From the NCBI RefSeq assembly GCF_021249345.1, contig NZ_CP089588.1, positions 310,001 to 374,000 on the forward strand: DNA of 64,000 nucleotides. Reading direction: 5' to 3'. Position numbers and translations under genes: made by a program. Source of the stretch: Halobacterium wangiae. Lineage in GTDB: Archaea > Halobacteriota > Halobacteria > Halobacteriales > Halobacteriaceae. Below are positions 27,089 through 35,855 of the stretch, piece after piece (position 1 is the first letter of the stretch; every line of letters starts with the position of its first letter). The notes beneath the pieces are model-generated. The model had not been told where the DNA came from and did not search any database. It was given only the letters and a program-made list of their open reading frames with translations.

Positions 27089-27658
27089 CTACGAGCGCGC
27101 GAAGTTGTGGTACTTCAGGTCGTCCTCGCGCATCTCGTCGAGGATCCGCTCGACGACGATCTCGCGGGGCTTGTGGAGGCCGTCGACGCGCTCCTCGAGG
27201 TCCGCGAAGCTCTCGAAGGGACCGTGGCGCTTGCGCTCGTCGAGGATGTTGTCACGGAGTTTGTCTCCGATACCGGGCAGCAGGTTGAGCTGGTGGAGGC
27301 GCAGGGAGATGGGCTGGGCCTCGTTGTAGAAGTCGACGAACCGCTGTTCGTCCTCGTCGACGACGTCCTCGACGACGTAGTCCAGCTCCGAGCGTGCACC
27401 GTCCGAGAGGTCCTCGTAGTCGACCTCTCGGCCGCGCTTGATGCCCGCCTCGAAGTCCGGGCGGATCTTCACGCGGTCGAGGATAGAGATGTCCGCGTCA
27501 TCCGAGAGGTTCAACTCGTAGAGGGTGAACCGATCCACGGAGACCGCGTAGGCGAGGGCCCCGTCGCTGTAGTCGCGGCCGCCGTCGGACCGACCGTGCG
27601 CGAGGAAGTCGAGGACGACGGCGAGTTCCTCGTCGTCCGTCGAAGGCGTGTCACTCAT
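27089..27658 (-). CDS. DUF655 family protein
   Basis: Archaeal protein of 189 residues and unknown function. An N-terminal OB-like part (LYELNLSDDADISILDRVKI) is followed by a helix-hairpin-helix-like segment LLPGIGDKLRDNILDERKRH, which suggests nucleic acid binding. It lies between rpo4 and ksgA, its usual archaeal neighbourhood, hinting at a role in RNA or translation. It has its own TATA box at 27683-27689, 25 nt before the start. Confidence 0.88.
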   Translation of the reverse strand: MSDTPSTDDEELAVVLDFLAHGRSDGGRDYSDGALAYAVSVDRFTLYELNLSDDADISILDRVKIRPDFEAGIKRGREVDYEDLSDGARSELDYVVEDVVDEDEQRFVDFYNEAQPISLRLHQLNLLPGIGDKLRDNILDERKRHGPFESFADLEERVDGLHKPREIVVERILDEMREDDLKYHNFARS

Positions 27659-27682
27659 ACGAAGGGGTACGCCTAGCCGACA

Positions 27683-27689
27683 CTTAAAC
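27683..27689 (-). promoter_or_regulatory. TATA box of the DUF655 gene
   Basis: The minus strand reads GTTTAAG, 25-31 nt upstream of the ATG at 27658. This predicts a leaderless mRNA for DUF655 independent of the rpl21e promoter. Confidence 0.6.
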
Positions 27690-27699
27690 GGTCGGCACC

Positions 27700-28059
27700 T
27701 CAGGCGTACTTCGCGACGACGTCGAGAATCTCGTCGAGTTCGTCGCCGTCGAGCGCGTAGCGCTCCTGGGCGAACACCGCGCGGAGTTCCGTGCGCGTCC
27801 GGGGGAGGAGGTCGACGATCTTGTACGCGACGGCCTCGTCGCCGATGCTCTCCAGTTCCAGCAGCTCGTCGACGAACTCCCGGGCCTCCTCGGGTTCGAG
27901 CACCGCGAACCGGTTGACGTGCTCGACGGCCCGCGCGAGTTCGAAGCGGAGCTCGCGATCCTCGTCGAGCGCGCGCTCGGCCTCGACCTCTGAGAGTAGC
28001 TCCTTCGCCTCGGAGATGGTGAGGAACTCCTCGTCGAGGGTCTCCTTGAAGATCGTCAT
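27700..28059 (-). CDS. rpo4: DNA-directed RNA polymerase subunit Rpo4 (F)
   Basis: Stalk subunit, counterpart of Rpb4, that dimerises with Rpo7. The 119 residues are almost wholly helical: EFLTISEAKELLSEVEAERA, then ALVEHVNRFAVLEPEEA-like segments, ending in the HRDC-like DELDEILDVVAKYA. It starts 1 nt after the rpl21e stop, so the two are co-transcribed. Confidence 0.94.
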   Translation of the reverse strand: MTIFKETLDEEFLTISEAKELLSEVEAERALDEDRELRFELARAVEHVNRFAVLEPEEAREFVDELLELESIGDEAVAYKIVDLLPRTRTELRAVFAQERYALDGDELDEILDVVAKYA

Positions 28060-28060
28060 G

Positions 28061-28354
28061 TCAGTCGTCCTGCGCGCGGAGGTGTGCCGCCTTGGCGATG
28101 ACGGTCTTGTCCTTGCCGTTGTCGTTGATGTCGATCTCGAACGCGCGGCCCTGCTTGCCGACGACGGTGCCGGTGAGGCCGTCGAAGCGCGGGTGGAAGC
28201 GACCCTCGGAGACGCTGGGGTCGGTCTTCAGGTGGACCTTCTGGCCCTCGTCGAACTCGGCGATGGCGCGCTGGGGCGGGGAGGTCCCCCGGTCGCGGGG
28301 GCTGTTCGAGAGCTTCTCTCGGGTGCCGTTGAGGGGTCCGTTGGAACTCGGCAT
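28061..28354 (-). CDS. rpl21e: 50S ribosomal protein L21e (eL21)
   Basis: Large-subunit protein of 97 residues with an SH3-like barrel. The N terminus [20 protein letters not shown] is characteristic, followed by [14 protein letters not shown] and [13 protein letters not shown]. The ATG at 28354 is used rather than an in-frame ATG 12 nt upstream, since the family begins MPSS. It heads the rpl21e-rpo4 operon. Confidence 0.96.
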   Translation of the reverse strand: MPSSNGPLNGTREKLSNSPRDRGTSPPQRAIAEFDEGQKVHLKTDPSVSEGRFHPRFDGLTGTVVGKQGRAFEIDINDNGKDKTVIAKAAHLRAQDD

Positions 28355-28385
28355 GGTCGTATGCACTGGTGTACTGGCGTCGCGG

Positions 28386-28393
28386 TTATAAAA
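28386..28393 (-). promoter_or_regulatory. TATA box of rpl21e-rpo4
   Basis: The minus strand reads TTTTATAA, 32-39 nt before the rpl21e ATG at 28354, predicting a leader of roughly ten nucleotides. Confidence 0.6.
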
Positions 28394-28463
28394 CGCACGT
28401 TACGAAGCGGGCGCGTGTCCCGCAACGAACAGACCTAACTCGCGGGCCCACCCACCTCAACCC

Positions 28464-29624
28464 ATGAGCGACGACGAGTCCCACTTCGACACGCGAGCCA
28501 TCCACGCCGGCCAGGAGCCAGACGAGGAGACGGGCGCGCTGATGACGCCCATCTTCGCGAACTCCACGTACGTCCAGGACGGGCCCGGCGACCACCGCGG
28601 CTACGAGTACAGTCGAACGGGCAACCCGACGCGCACCGACCTCGAGGAGAACCTGGCGAGCCTCGAGGGCGGCGAGTACGGGCGCTGTTTCTCCTCGGGG
28701 ATGGGCGCCATCAACACCGTCCTGAACCTCCTCGAAGCGGGCGACCACGTGGTCGCGGGCGACGACGTCTACGGCGGCACCCACCGCATCTTCACGCAGG
28801 TGTACGAGGAGTACGACGTCTCCTTCGACTTCGTCGACACCACCGACCTCGACGCCGTCCGCGCGGCGATGGGCGACTCGACGGAGCTCGTCTGGGTGGA
28901 GACGCCGACGAACCCCCTGATGAACGTCAACGACATCAGCGCGCTGGCGGACATCGCCCACGAACACGACGCACTCTGCGCGGTCGACAACACGTTCGCG
29001 ACGCCGTACCTCCAGCGCCCCCTCGAGTTCGGCGCCGACGTCGTCTGCCACAGCCTCACGAAGTACCTCGGCGGCCACTCGGACCTCGTCGCGGGCGCGC
29101 TCGTCACCGACGACGCCGACCTCGACGAGCGTCTCGGCTTCTACCAGAACTCCGTCGGCGCCACGCCGTCCCCGTTCGACTGCTTCCTCGTGCTCCGCGG
29201 GACGAAGAGCCTCGGCGTCCGGATGGACCGCCACTGCGAGAACGCAAGCGTTCTCGCCCACTGGCTCGACGCCCACGACCGCGTCGACGAGGTGTACTAC
29301 CCGGGCCTGGAGAGCCACCCGCACCACGACCTCGCGGCCGAACAGATGGACGACTTCGGTGGGATGGTCTCGTTCGAACTCGACGCCACCCTCGAGGAGG
29401 CCAGCGAGTTCGTCGCCGCGACGGACGTGTTCACGCTCGCCGAGAGCCTCGGTGGTGTCGAGTCCCTCATCGAACAGCCCGCGGCGATGACCCACGCGGC
29501 CATCCCGAGGGAGGAACGTGAGGCCGCCGGCCTGACCGACCCGCTCATCCGCGCGAGCGTCGGCATCGAGCACGTCGACGACCTCAAGGCGGACCTGCAG
29601 CAGGCGATGGACGCGACGCTGTAA
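28464..29624 (+). CDS. Cystathionine gamma-synthase/lyase-type transsulfuration enzyme
   Basis: PLP enzyme of the Cys/Met metabolism family, 386 residues. Typical segments are [14 protein letters not shown] at the N terminus, [25 protein letters not shown], and the PLP lysine at about 200 in [17 protein letters not shown]. Sequence alone does not separate gamma-synthase from gamma-lyase or homocysteine synthase; the methionine synthase operon at 22.4-24.4 kb makes a methionine/cysteine role natural. It is divergent from rpl21e. Confidence 0.88.
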   Translation: MSDDESHFDTRAIHAGQEPDEETGALMTPIFANSTYVQDGPGDHRGYEYSRTGNPTRTDLEENLASLEGGEYGRCFSSGMGAINTVLNLLEAGDHVVAGDDVYGGTHRIFTQVYEEYDVSFDFVDTTDLDAVRAAMGDSTELVWVETPTNPLMNVNDISALADIAHEHDALCAVDNTFATPYLQRPLEFGADVVCHSLTKYLGGHSDLVAGALVTDDADLDERLGFYQNSVGATPSPFDCFLVLRGTKSLGVRMDRHCENASVLAHWLDAHDRVDEVYYPGLESHPHHDLAAEQMDDFGGMVSFELDATLEEASEFVAATDVFTLAESLGGVESLIEQPAAMTHAAIPREEREAAGLTDPLIRASVGIEHVDDLKADLQQAMDATL

Positions 29625-29659
29625 GGCAGTCAAACCGCCGTTTCACCCCGGAGAAAGAG

Positions 29660-29665
29660 TTTATC
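29660..29665 (+). promoter_or_regulatory. TATA-like box of the lipoprotein gene
   Basis: TTTATC lies 23-28 nt before the ATG at 29688, consistent with a leaderless transcript. Confidence 0.45.
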
Positions 29666-29687
29666 TCGCCGGCCCGTTCCCACGTCC

Positions 29688-30341
29688 ATGAAACGCCGCG
29701 CCCTCCTCGGCACGCTCGCCGCGACGGCGTTCGCCGGCTGCACCGGCTACGCCACTGCGCCGGTCGGCGACGACAGCACGACGACAGAAGACCGAACCAC
29801 GACCGGAGACCGAACTACGACAGAAGACCGAACGACCACCGACGGTGGCGAGACGTTCGCCTACCAGATAGACGGCGTGGAGACCGACGACCCGCCAGTC
29901 GAGGACGTCACCATCGACGTCACCGTCGAACGCAACTTCACGACTGCCCACCCGGCGGTTCTCCGCGTCGCGTTCACGAACGACGCCGGCGAGGAACGCG
30001 AGTTCGCGTTCGGGTCGCTCGTGCCGTGGGACGGCCTCTGGGGCCAGCACGAGGACGGGACGAGTTCGCTCCTCCTCGCGCCGGGGGACAGCGTGGTCCC
30101 GGACGAACCCGAAGAGAACTGCTGGCAGGCGACCGACGGCATCGCCCTCCCGGCGGTGATGCGCACGGAGACCCTCGAGCCCGGCGAGACAGTCGCCGCC
30201 GAGTTCAACGTGCTCGCCGCTCACGACAGCGACGCCTGCATCCAGATAGGGAACTACCGCTTCGAGGACGCGAGCTACCTGAACGAGGGGTGGGGGTTCG
30301 ACGTACAAATCGGCGCCATCGTCGAGAAGGACGAGGGGTAA
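29688..30341 (+). CDS. Secreted lipoprotein of unknown function
   Basis: Unrecognised 217-residue protein. The N terminus MKRRALLGTLAATAFAGCTG has a twin-arginine-like RR, a hydrophobic core and a lipobox ending at Cys18, so export and lipid anchoring outside the membrane are likely. A low-complexity Thr/Asp linker with three TTEDR/TTGDR-like repeats spans about residues 29-53. The remaining domain of about 160 residues is probably an immunoglobulin-like beta fold (VTIDVTVERNFTTAHPAVLR). Two cysteines (in ENCWQAT and DACIQIG) could form a disulfide. Confidence 0.8.
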   Translation: MKRRALLGTLAATAFAGCTGYATAPVGDDSTTTEDRTTTGDRTTTEDRTTTDGGETFAYQIDGVETDDPPVEDVTIDVTVERNFTTAHPAVLRVAFTNDAGEEREFAFGSLVPWDGLWGQHEDGTSSLLLAPGDSVVPDEPEENCWQATDGIALPAVMRTETLEPGETVAAEFNVLAAHDSDACIQIGNYRFEDASYLNEGWGFDVQIGAIVEKDEG

Positions 30342-30533
30342 CGCCACAACCGGGAGCCGCTAGCATCCGCGAGCGAGCGGTCCAACGGACCCGAGCGAAG
30401 CGGTTCACCGAGCGTGAACGGAGTGAACGCTCGGGCCGACGACTGAGGGACGCGAAGCAGACCGAAGGAGGAGTGCTTTTAGTGCAGGTTTTGCCGAGGG
30501 CGCGCTACGCGCGCCCGCAGAGCAAAACGTGCC
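30342..30533. repeat. Noncoding short-repeat segment
   Basis: No gene seen. It contains GAGCGAGCG, GAGCGAAGCGG, GAGCGTGAACGGAGTGAACGCTC (an inverted repeat) and GGGCGCGCTACGCGCGCCC (a strong hairpin near 30500), with a CTTTTAGTGCAGGTTTTGC stretch between. It resembles the patches at 15.8 kb and 54.7 kb. The hairpin lies just downstream of the EF-1beta gene and may serve as its 3' end. Confidence 0.55.
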
Positions 30534-30800
30534 TTAGATGCGACCGACTTCCTCGACCGCGACGGACTCGACGGTGTCAACGTTCGAGAACGCCTCTTCG
30601 ACGGCTTCCGTCCCGCCCGCGTCGTCGGGGACGATGACGGTGGTGAGGAGTGCGGTGAGGCCGAAGGCGACCTCTTCCTCCTCGGTGCCGTTGATCTTCG
30701 CGCCCTCCGGGAGGGACTCCGAGAGGCTCTCCTGAAGCTCGTCGAGGTCGATCTCGGGGCTCTCCGGCATGACCTTGAGGATGGCGGCGACCTTCCCCAT
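30534..30800 (-). CDS. ef1b: Translation elongation factor 1-beta
   Basis: Guanine nucleotide exchange factor for aEF1A. The 88 residues begin [20 protein letters not shown] and carry the [19 protein letters not shown] strand region and a [12 protein letters not shown] end. Only 2 nt separate it from the upstream zinc micro-protein gene, so it is the second gene of that two-gene operon. Confidence 0.95.
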   Translation of the reverse strand: MGKVAAILKVMPESPEIDLDELQESLSESLPEGAKINGTEEEEVAFGLTALLTTVIVPDDAGGTEAVEEAFSNVDTVESVAVEEVGRI

Positions 30801-30802
30801 GG

Positions 30803-30982
30803 TTACGGCCCCCGGAACCCGCAGTCGGGGCACTCGTAGAGGTTGCTCTGCTTGCGGCACTTCGAGCAGCGGTAGATCTGGAACCCACAGTCCGGGCACT
30901 TGAACGCGGCGGCGGTGGTGCCGGAGATGTTGATGCCACAGGAGACGCACTTTCGCGCCCGCTTGGCTTCGCTTTCGCTCAT
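30803..30982 (-). CDS. Zinc-finger micro-protein (HVO_2753 type)
   Basis: The 59-residue protein has four Cys-x2-Cys knuckles: CVSC, CPDC, CSKC and CPDC, ending [11 protein letters not shown]. It matches the haloarchaeal HVO_2753-type micro-protein, a two-zinc fold reported in Haloferax volcanii to influence swarming and biofilm formation. The ATG at 30982 gives the family length; it lies 2 nt upstream of ef1b, so co-expression with an elongation factor is built in. The molecular role is unknown. Confidence 0.9.
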   Translation of the reverse strand: MSESEAKRARKCVSCGINISGTTAAAFKCPDCGFQIYRCSKCRKQSNLYECPDCGFRGP

Positions 30983-31005
30983 ACTCCGACTATGCGCCCG
31001 GACGC

Positions 31006-31013
31006 ATTTTAAC
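31006..31013 (-). promoter_or_regulatory. TATA box of the zinc micro-protein/EF-1beta operon
   Basis: GTTAAAAT on the minus strand, 24-31 nt before the ATG at 30982, predicts a leaderless bicistronic mRNA. Confidence 0.6.
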
Positions 31014-31077
31014 CATTGTCTTTCGGCGTCGTCGGAACGGACCGTGCGCGTCCGCCGTCGAAGGCCCGAGTGAGGGC

Positions 31078-31647
31078 TCAGCTCCCCGGAAGGATGTCGC
31101 CGAGGGCGGCACCGATGGCCATCGGGACGAACGCGACGGCCACCGTGCAGACCGCGACCCAGGGGTCGGCCCAGTCGACGCGACCCCACGCCGTGAGGAG
31201 GAGGGTCGCGGTGATCGAGGAGACGCCGAGGACGCCCACGAGGCGACGCGGGATGACGCCGAAGAACGGGTGAGAGATGCGGACGTCCTGGAAGCGAGCG
31301 ACGTACAGCACGCCGTAGACGATGAAGACGGTGGCGGCGAGGCTCCCGACGAGGTTGAGGACGTGTTCGGCGACGAACTCGCCGGCCTCGTTGGTGCCGC
31401 CCTCGACGGCCATCGGGATGCCGAACAGCAGGCTGCCGAGGGCGGCCTCGGCGGTGTCGTGGCGGTCGAAGCCGTAGATGACCTGGCCGAACGTGCCGCC
31501 ATCCCCCTGCATCTCGCCGGCGAGTTGCTTGACGGCGTCCAGGCGGGCCTGCGCGTCCGGTTCGTCGACGACGTCGTCGAGGTCCTCGAGTTCGTCGAAG
31601 AGGTCCGAGAGGTCGGGTGGTTCGTCGTCGGTGCGCGAGCGACTCAT
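31078..31647 (-). CDS. DUF2391-like integral membrane protein
   Basis: Protein of 189 residues with an acidic soluble N-terminal part of about 55 residues ([20 protein letters not shown]) followed by four or five membrane segments. [20 protein letters not shown] precedes the first. It resembles the DUF2391 group of small membrane proteins, function unknown. It has its own promoter and is divergent from nop5. Confidence 0.6.
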   Translation of the reverse strand: MSRSRTDDEPPDLSDLFDELEDLDDVVDEPDAQARLDAVKQLAGEMQGDGGTFGQVIYGFDRHDTAEAALGSLLFGIPMAVEGGTNEAGEFVAEHVLNLVGSLAATVFIVYGVLYVARFQDVRISHPFFGVIPRRLVGVLGVSSITATLLLTAWGRVDWADPWVAVCTVAVAFVPMAIGAALGDILPGS

Positions 31648-31671
31648 GGGCGGGCCGACGCCCCGGAGTGT

Positions 31672-31678
31672 CTTAAAC
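31672..31678 (-). promoter_or_regulatory. TATA box of the DUF2391-like gene
   Basis: GTTTAAG on the minus strand, 25-31 nt before the ATG at 31647. It forms a divergent pair with the nop5 box at 31714. Confidence 0.6.
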
Positions 31679-31713
31679 GGTCAGCCCACACCGCGAGCGC
31701 TCCAGCGAGGTAG

Positions 31714-31721
31714 GTTTAAAC
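31714..31721 (+). promoter_or_regulatory. TATA box of nop5-flpA
   Basis: GTTTAAAC lies 24-31 nt before the nop5 ATG at 31745, a textbook haloarchaeal leaderless promoter. Confidence 0.65.
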
Positions 31722-31744
31722 GCGCGCGGCCGGAATCCCCGGGC

Positions 31745-32578
31745 ATGACCGCACAGGGATGGTTCGCCGGCGTCGACCCCGACGACGCGGCGGCCGCCGG
31801 CGACGCCGTCCGGACGGGCCGCGCAAACGCCCCGGAGGACTGGCCGGCGCTGGCCGTCGAGGCCGGCGCGGCCGACGACGAGGACGAGTACTACGCGTTG
31901 CTCCACGAGGCGACGCTCGCGGGGACGCGGGCGGCCGTCCGGGAGCGCGAGAGCGCCGACGACCAGCAGTTGATTCACGCCGTGCGCGCGATGGGCGACC
32001 TCGCGGAGGCGGCCAACGAGCTCGCCGAACGCGGCACCGAGTGGGCCGGCAGCGTCCTCGACGACGTCGGCAGCGGCGTCGACGGCGCCCGCGAGGTGGC
32101 CAGCCGCGACCCCGCGACGCCGAGCGAGCGGCAGGCGATATCGCTCTGTCGGCGTGCCGCCGACCTCGGAGACGAGCGGGACGCCGTGCGCTCGTACGTC
32201 GAACAGCAGGCGCCCGCGGTGGCGCCGAACCTCTCGATGCTGGCGGGCCCCGTTCTGGCCGCGCGCCTGATCGCGCTCGCTGGCGGCCTCGGTGAACTCG
32301 CGAAGCAACCGAGTGGGACCCTCCAGGTGCTCGGGGCCGAGGACGCGCTGTTCGCGCACCTCCGCGGGCACGCGCCCTCCCCGAAGCACGGCGCCATCTA
32401 CACCCACGAGTACGTCCGTGGCACCCACCCGAGCGAACGCGGGTCCGCCGCGCGCGCACTCGCGGGGAAGCTCACCATCGCGGCCCGGATCGACCACTAC
32501 GCGGGGGACCGACGGCCCGACCTGCAGGCGGACCTCGACGAGCGGATCGAGCGCATCCGGGCGCGTGATTCCTCGTGA
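31745..32578 (+). CDS. nop5: NOP5/NOP56-family C/D RNP core protein
   Basis: Scaffold of the box C/D small RNP that bridges L7Ae-bound guide RNA and fibrillarin. Of 277 residues, the N-terminal fibrillarin-binding part and coiled coil run to about 150. The Nop domain follows, with APNLSMLAGPVLAARLIALA, then GGLGELAKQPSGTLQVLGAE and APSPKHGAIYTHEYV. The N-terminal domain is short compared with thermophile homologues. It is directly coupled to the fibrillarin gene by a GTGA overlap. Confidence 0.95.
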   Translation: MTAQGWFAGVDPDDAAAAGDAVRTGRANAPEDWPALAVEAGAADDEDEYYALLHEATLAGTRAAVRERESADDQQLIHAVRAMGDLAEAANELAERGTEWAGSVLDDVGSGVDGAREVASRDPATPSERQAISLCRRAADLGDERDAVRSYVEQQAPAVAPNLSMLAGPVLAARLIALAGGLGELAKQPSGTLQVLGAEDALFAHLRGHAPSPKHGAIYTHEYVRGTHPSERGSAARALAGKLTIAARIDHYAGDRRPDLQADLDERIERIRARDSS

Positions 32579-33210
32579 CGCTGCCCGGGGGCGTGGAACG
32601 GCGGGAGTTCGAGGGGGAGGCAGAGGCTGCGCTGGCCACGCGAGGTGACCCGGTGTACGGCGAACCAGTCTCCGGGGGGTGGCGGCGCTGGGACCCGCAC
32701 CGCTCGAAGCTCGGTGCGACCCTCGAGAAGGGCGTCGACACCGGCCTCTCGGCTGGCGACGCCATGCTCTACCTCGGCGCGGCGAACGGGACGACGGTGA
32801 GCCACGTCGCCGACTTCGCGGGGCCGACGTACGCCGTGGAGTTCGCGCCGCGACCGACCCGGGACCTCCTCGGCGTCGCCGAGGACCGGTCGAACCTCTT
32901 CGCGCTGCTGAAGGACGCGCGGAAGCCCGAGACGTACGCCCACGTCGTCGAGTCCGGCCTCGACGCCATCGTGCAGGACGTGGCGACCCGCGGCCAGGCC
33001 GACGTGGCGCTGTCGAACCGCCAGTTCCTCCGCGACGGCGGGCGGTTCGTCGGCGCGGTAAAGGCTCGCAGCGAGGACGTGACCCGGGAACCCGAGGCCG
33101 TCTTCGAGGACGTCCTCGACCGGCTCCGGGACGGCTACGAGGTGCTGGCGACCGAGCGGCTCGAACCGTACCACGACGACCACCTCGCAGTGGTGGCGAC
33201 GCCGAAGTAG
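32575..33210 (+). CDS. flpA: Fibrillarin-like rRNA/tRNA 2'-O-methyltransferase
   Basis: SAM-dependent methylase of the C/D RNP. The start is a GTG at 32575 that overlaps the nop5 TGA by one reading step (GTGA); no ATG is suitably placed. Length is 211 residues. Typical motifs are KLGATLEKGVDTGL, the SAM loop YLGAANGTTVSHVADF, VYAVEFAPRPTRDLL-like, and QDVATRGQADVALSN. Translation from GTG within the nop5 stop implies strict coupling, keeping the two partners in balance. Confidence 0.95.
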   Translation: MTLPGGVERREFEGEAEAALATRGDPVYGEPVSGGWRRWDPHRSKLGATLEKGVDTGLSAGDAMLYLGAANGTTVSHVADFAGPTYAVEFAPRPTRDLLGVAEDRSNLFALLKDARKPETYAHVVESGLDAIVQDVATRGQADVALSNRQFLRDGGRFVGAVKARSEDVTREPEAVFEDVLDRLRDGYEVLATERLEPYHDDHLAVVATPK

Positions 33211-33249
33211 GGAGACAGAACTACCCTGAGCGCCCGCCGGTTCCAGAAC

Positions 33250-33256
33250 TATTTAC
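33250..33256 (+). promoter_or_regulatory. TATA-like box of gshA
   Basis: TATTTAC lies 27-33 nt before the ATG at 33283. Confidence 0.5.
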
Positions 33257-33282
33257 GCGCTCCGGGGAAAAGGACCGGCAGG

Positions 33283-34392
33283 ATGGACGTGGGTTCGGCC
33301 GAGGAGTTCACCGAGATGGGGACGCTCGGCGTCGAGGAGGAGTTCTTCGTCGTCGACAGCGACGGCGTTCCGACGTCGGGAACCGACACGCTGGTGTACG
33401 AGTCCGACCCACCGGAACTGCTGGAGGGGCGCCTGGACCACGAACTGTTCAAGTTCGTCGTCGAGACGCAGACACCGAAGCTCGACGGAGTGGGTGGAGC
33501 GGCGGACGCGATCCGGGACGTGCGGGCGGCGCTGGTCGCCCACGCGGAGGACAACGACCTCCGCATCGCGGCCGCGGGCCTCCACCCGGCCGCACGGTGG
33601 CGGGAACAGGAACACGCCGAGAAACCCCGATATCGCTCCCAGCTCGACCGCATCCAGTACCCGCAACACCGGAACACGACCGCGGGCCTCCACGTCCACG
33701 TCGGCGTGGACGACGCGGACAAGGCGGTATGGGTGGCCAACCAGCTGCGCTGGCACATGCCCGTGATGCTCGCGCTGGGCGCGAACTCGCCGTTCTGGAA
33801 CGGCTTCGACACGGGGCTGGCGTCGGCGCGCGCGAAGGTCTTCGAGGCGCTGCCGAACACCGGGATGCCGACGGCGTTCGACTCCTACGAGGAGTTCGAC
33901 CGGTTCGAGCGGCTGATGGTCGAGAACGGCGCCATCGACGACCGGGGCGAACTCTGGTACGACGTCCGGCCCCACTCGGGACACGGCACCGTCGAGGTGC
34001 GCGCACCGGACGGGCAGGCCGACCCCGGGACGGTGCAGGCGTTCGTCGAGTACACGCACGCGCTGGTGGTTGACTACGCGGAGTGCTTCGAGGACAGCGC
34101 CGACCCGGGGCCACCGGACGCGTTCGGGGCCCGGGAGGGACCAGAGGCACTCCGTCGCGAGGTGCTCGACGAGAACAAGTGGCGTGCGACCCGCCACGGC
34201 CACGACGCGTCGTTCGTCCGCCGGGACGCCAGCGGCAACGTCGACCTCGGCGAGGTCGTCGAACGGGAGTGCGAACGCCTCGACGTGTCCGGCATCCGGA
34301 CCGTCTACGAGCGGGAGTCCGGCGCGAGTCGTCAGCGACGCCTACTCGCAGAATTCGGGGAAGCGGCGCTCTACGAGTCGCTCGTCCTGTAA
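33283..34392 (+). CDS. gshA: Glutamate-cysteine ligase
   Basis: ATP-dependent ligase making gamma-glutamylcysteine, the main low-molecular-weight thiol of halobacteria. The 369 residues belong to the carboxylate-amine ligase GCS2 type: [17 protein letters not shown] at the N terminus, [18 protein letters not shown] in the core, then [20 protein letters not shown] and [15 protein letters not shown]. All glutamate and histidine ligands of the ATP/metal site seem present. It stands alone, with its own promoter. Confidence 0.9.
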   Translation: MDVGSAEEFTEMGTLGVEEEFFVVDSDGVPTSGTDTLVYESDPPELLEGRLDHELFKFVVETQTPKLDGVGGAADAIRDVRAALVAHAEDNDLRIAAAGLHPAARWREQEHAEKPRYRSQLDRIQYPQHRNTTAGLHVHVGVDDADKAVWVANQLRWHMPVMLALGANSPFWNGFDTGLASARAKVFEALPNTGMPTAFDSYEEFDRFERLMVENGAIDDRGELWYDVRPHSGHGTVEVRAPDGQADPGTVQAFVEYTHALVVDYAECFEDSADPGPPDAFGAREGPEALRREVLDENKWRATRHGHDASFVRRDASGNVDLGEVVERECERLDVSGIRTVYERESGASRQRRLLAEFGEAALYESLVL

Positions 34393-34459
34393 CCGGACGA
34401 TAGTTGTCCGACGGTGGATTTTTACCTACCCGTTGCTTGTGTCCCGACTGAGACAACGC

Positions 34460-34945
34460 ATGTCCGAGGACGCAACCGAGAACACAGACGCGGAGGGCCG
34501 GTCCGCACGGGACCGGCTGGGAGCGGAGAAAGAGCGCGCAGTAGCGGGGTTCGACAAGGGAATCGTGGACATCCTGTCGTGGGTTCTGGACACCGAGACA
34601 CGCGCCCGCATCTTCGTCTACCTCCGGCAACACCCCTGGAGCACCAGCGAGGAGGTCGCCGACGGCACGGGGCTCTACCCGTCGACCGTCCGCGAGGCGC
34701 TGGCGGAACTCGCGGGCGAGGACGTCGTGGACAGGCGCAAGCGCCAGAGCGAGGGCGCCGGCAACAACCCCTACGAGTACACCGCCATCCCGCCGAGCGA
34801 CCTCGTCGGCGGCGTCGTCGGACGCGTCCAGGACGAACTGAACACCGTGTTCAACCTCGACGCCCACCTCGGGAACGGCGACGGCACGGAGACGGACGCC
34901 GAACCCGTCAACATCGAGGTCGAGGACGGCGAGGACAGCGCGTAA
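34460..34945 (+). CDS. Winged helix-turn-helix transcriptional regulator
   Basis: Protein of 161 residues. An acidic N-terminal tail precedes the winged-helix domain, with the recognition part STSEEVADGTGLYPSTVREA, then LAELAGEDVVDRRKRQ and a wing ending NPYEYTAI. A C-terminal helix (VGRVQDELNTVF) may dimerise, and an acidic tail ends the chain. The ATG at 34460 is chosen because the upstream frame overlaps gshA. A GGATTTTTACC element lies about 40 nt before it. The target genes are unknown. Confidence 0.8.
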   Translation: MSEDATENTDAEGRSARDRLGAEKERAVAGFDKGIVDILSWVLDTETRARIFVYLRQHPWSTSEEVADGTGLYPSTVREALAELAGEDVVDRRKRQSEGAGNNPYEYTAIPPSDLVGGVVGRVQDELNTVFNLDAHLGNGDGTETDAEPVNIEVEDGEDSA

Positions 34946-34984
34946 ACCCAAACTGCTAAACGACGCCGGGACCTCCGCGAGCGT

Positions 34985-35461
34985 ATGGACGTCGCTCTCG
35001 GCGGGACGTTCGACCCGGTCCACGACGGCCACCGGAAACTGTTCGAGCGGGCGTTCGAACTCGGTGACGTCACCGTCGGGTTGACAAGCGACGAGTTGTC
35101 GACACAGACGCGACACGTCCAGCGGCCGGTTCGCTCCTTCGAAGCGCGCAAGGCCGACCTGGAGGACGAACTCGCCGCCATCGCCGAGAAGTACGACCGC
35201 GAGTTCGAGGTCCGGAAACTCGAGGAACCGACGGGCATCGCTACGGAGGAGAAGTTCGACGTGCTCGTCGTCTCCCCGGAGACGAAGAACGTCGGCGAGA
35301 AGATCAACGAGATACGCCAGGAGCGTGGCTTCGACCCGCTCGAGATAGAGATCGTCGACCACGTCCGCGCCGAGGACGGCGACATCATCTCCTCGACCCG
35401 CATCGTCAACGGCGAGATCGACGAGCACGGCACCCTCACGCCCGAGCGCGAGGGCCGGTAG
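34985..35461 (+). CDS. coaD: Phosphopantetheine adenylyltransferase (archaeal CoaD)
   Basis: Nucleotidyltransferase catalysing the penultimate step of coenzyme A synthesis. The 158 residues begin VALGGTFDPVHDGHRKLFER with the HxGH-type site HDGH, and later carry the ISSTRI motif in EDGDIISSTRIVNGE. It starts 39 nt after the winged-helix gene and ends one base from the convergent TFB-like gene. Confidence 0.93.
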   Translation: MDVALGGTFDPVHDGHRKLFERAFELGDVTVGLTSDELSTQTRHVQRPVRSFEARKADLEDELAAIAEKYDREFEVRKLEEPTGIATEEKFDVLVVSPETKNVGEKINEIRQERGFDPLEIEIVDHVRAEDGDIISSTRIVNGEIDEHGTLTPEREGR

Positions 35462-35770
35462 CTACCACGACGGCGGTTCGAAGCCCGCGTCTTCGAGGAT
35501 ATCCTTCCAGCGCTGCTGGATCACGAGCCGAGAGACGTCTGCAGCCTCGGCGACCGCGGTCTGGGAGCGCTGGTCCCCCGCGATGAGCGCGCCCGCGTAC
35601 ACGCTGGCTGCGACCGCCGCGGGTTTCGAGCGCTCCTCGGTGGGGACCGCCGAGAGGAACAGGTCCTTGGCGGTAGAGCGCGCCTCCGCGTCGATGTCGA
35701 GGGCGTCCGCGACTGCCTCGAGTTCGTCCAGCCACGCTTGCTGGTCCACCTCGTCTCCCGCGCGGTACAT
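35462..35770 (-). CDS. Short TFB/TFIIB-like (single cyclin repeat) protein
   Basis: A 102-residue protein resembling one cyclin repeat of transcription factor B: STAKDLFLSAVPTEERSKPA, then AASVYAGALIAGDQRSQTAV and DVSRLVIQQRWKDILED. It has no zinc ribbon and no second repeat, so it cannot be a full TFB. The ATG at 35770 is preferred; a TTG at 35821 would add 17 residues. It may be a regulator competing with TFB or a DNA-binding protein of its own. Neighbours give no hint. Confidence 0.75.
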   Translation of the reverse strand: MYRAGDEVDQQAWLDELEAVADALDIDAEARSTAKDLFLSAVPTEERSKPAAVAASVYAGALIAGDQRSQTAVAEAADVSRLVIQQRWKDILEDAGFEPPSW

Positions 35771-35855
35771 ACCCGTCTCTTCGGCGTCACGAACGTAAAC
35801 CTTCGCCGGCGCGGAGCGCAATTCTCATTTACGTGCCTCCGAAAGTCGGGAGTGC

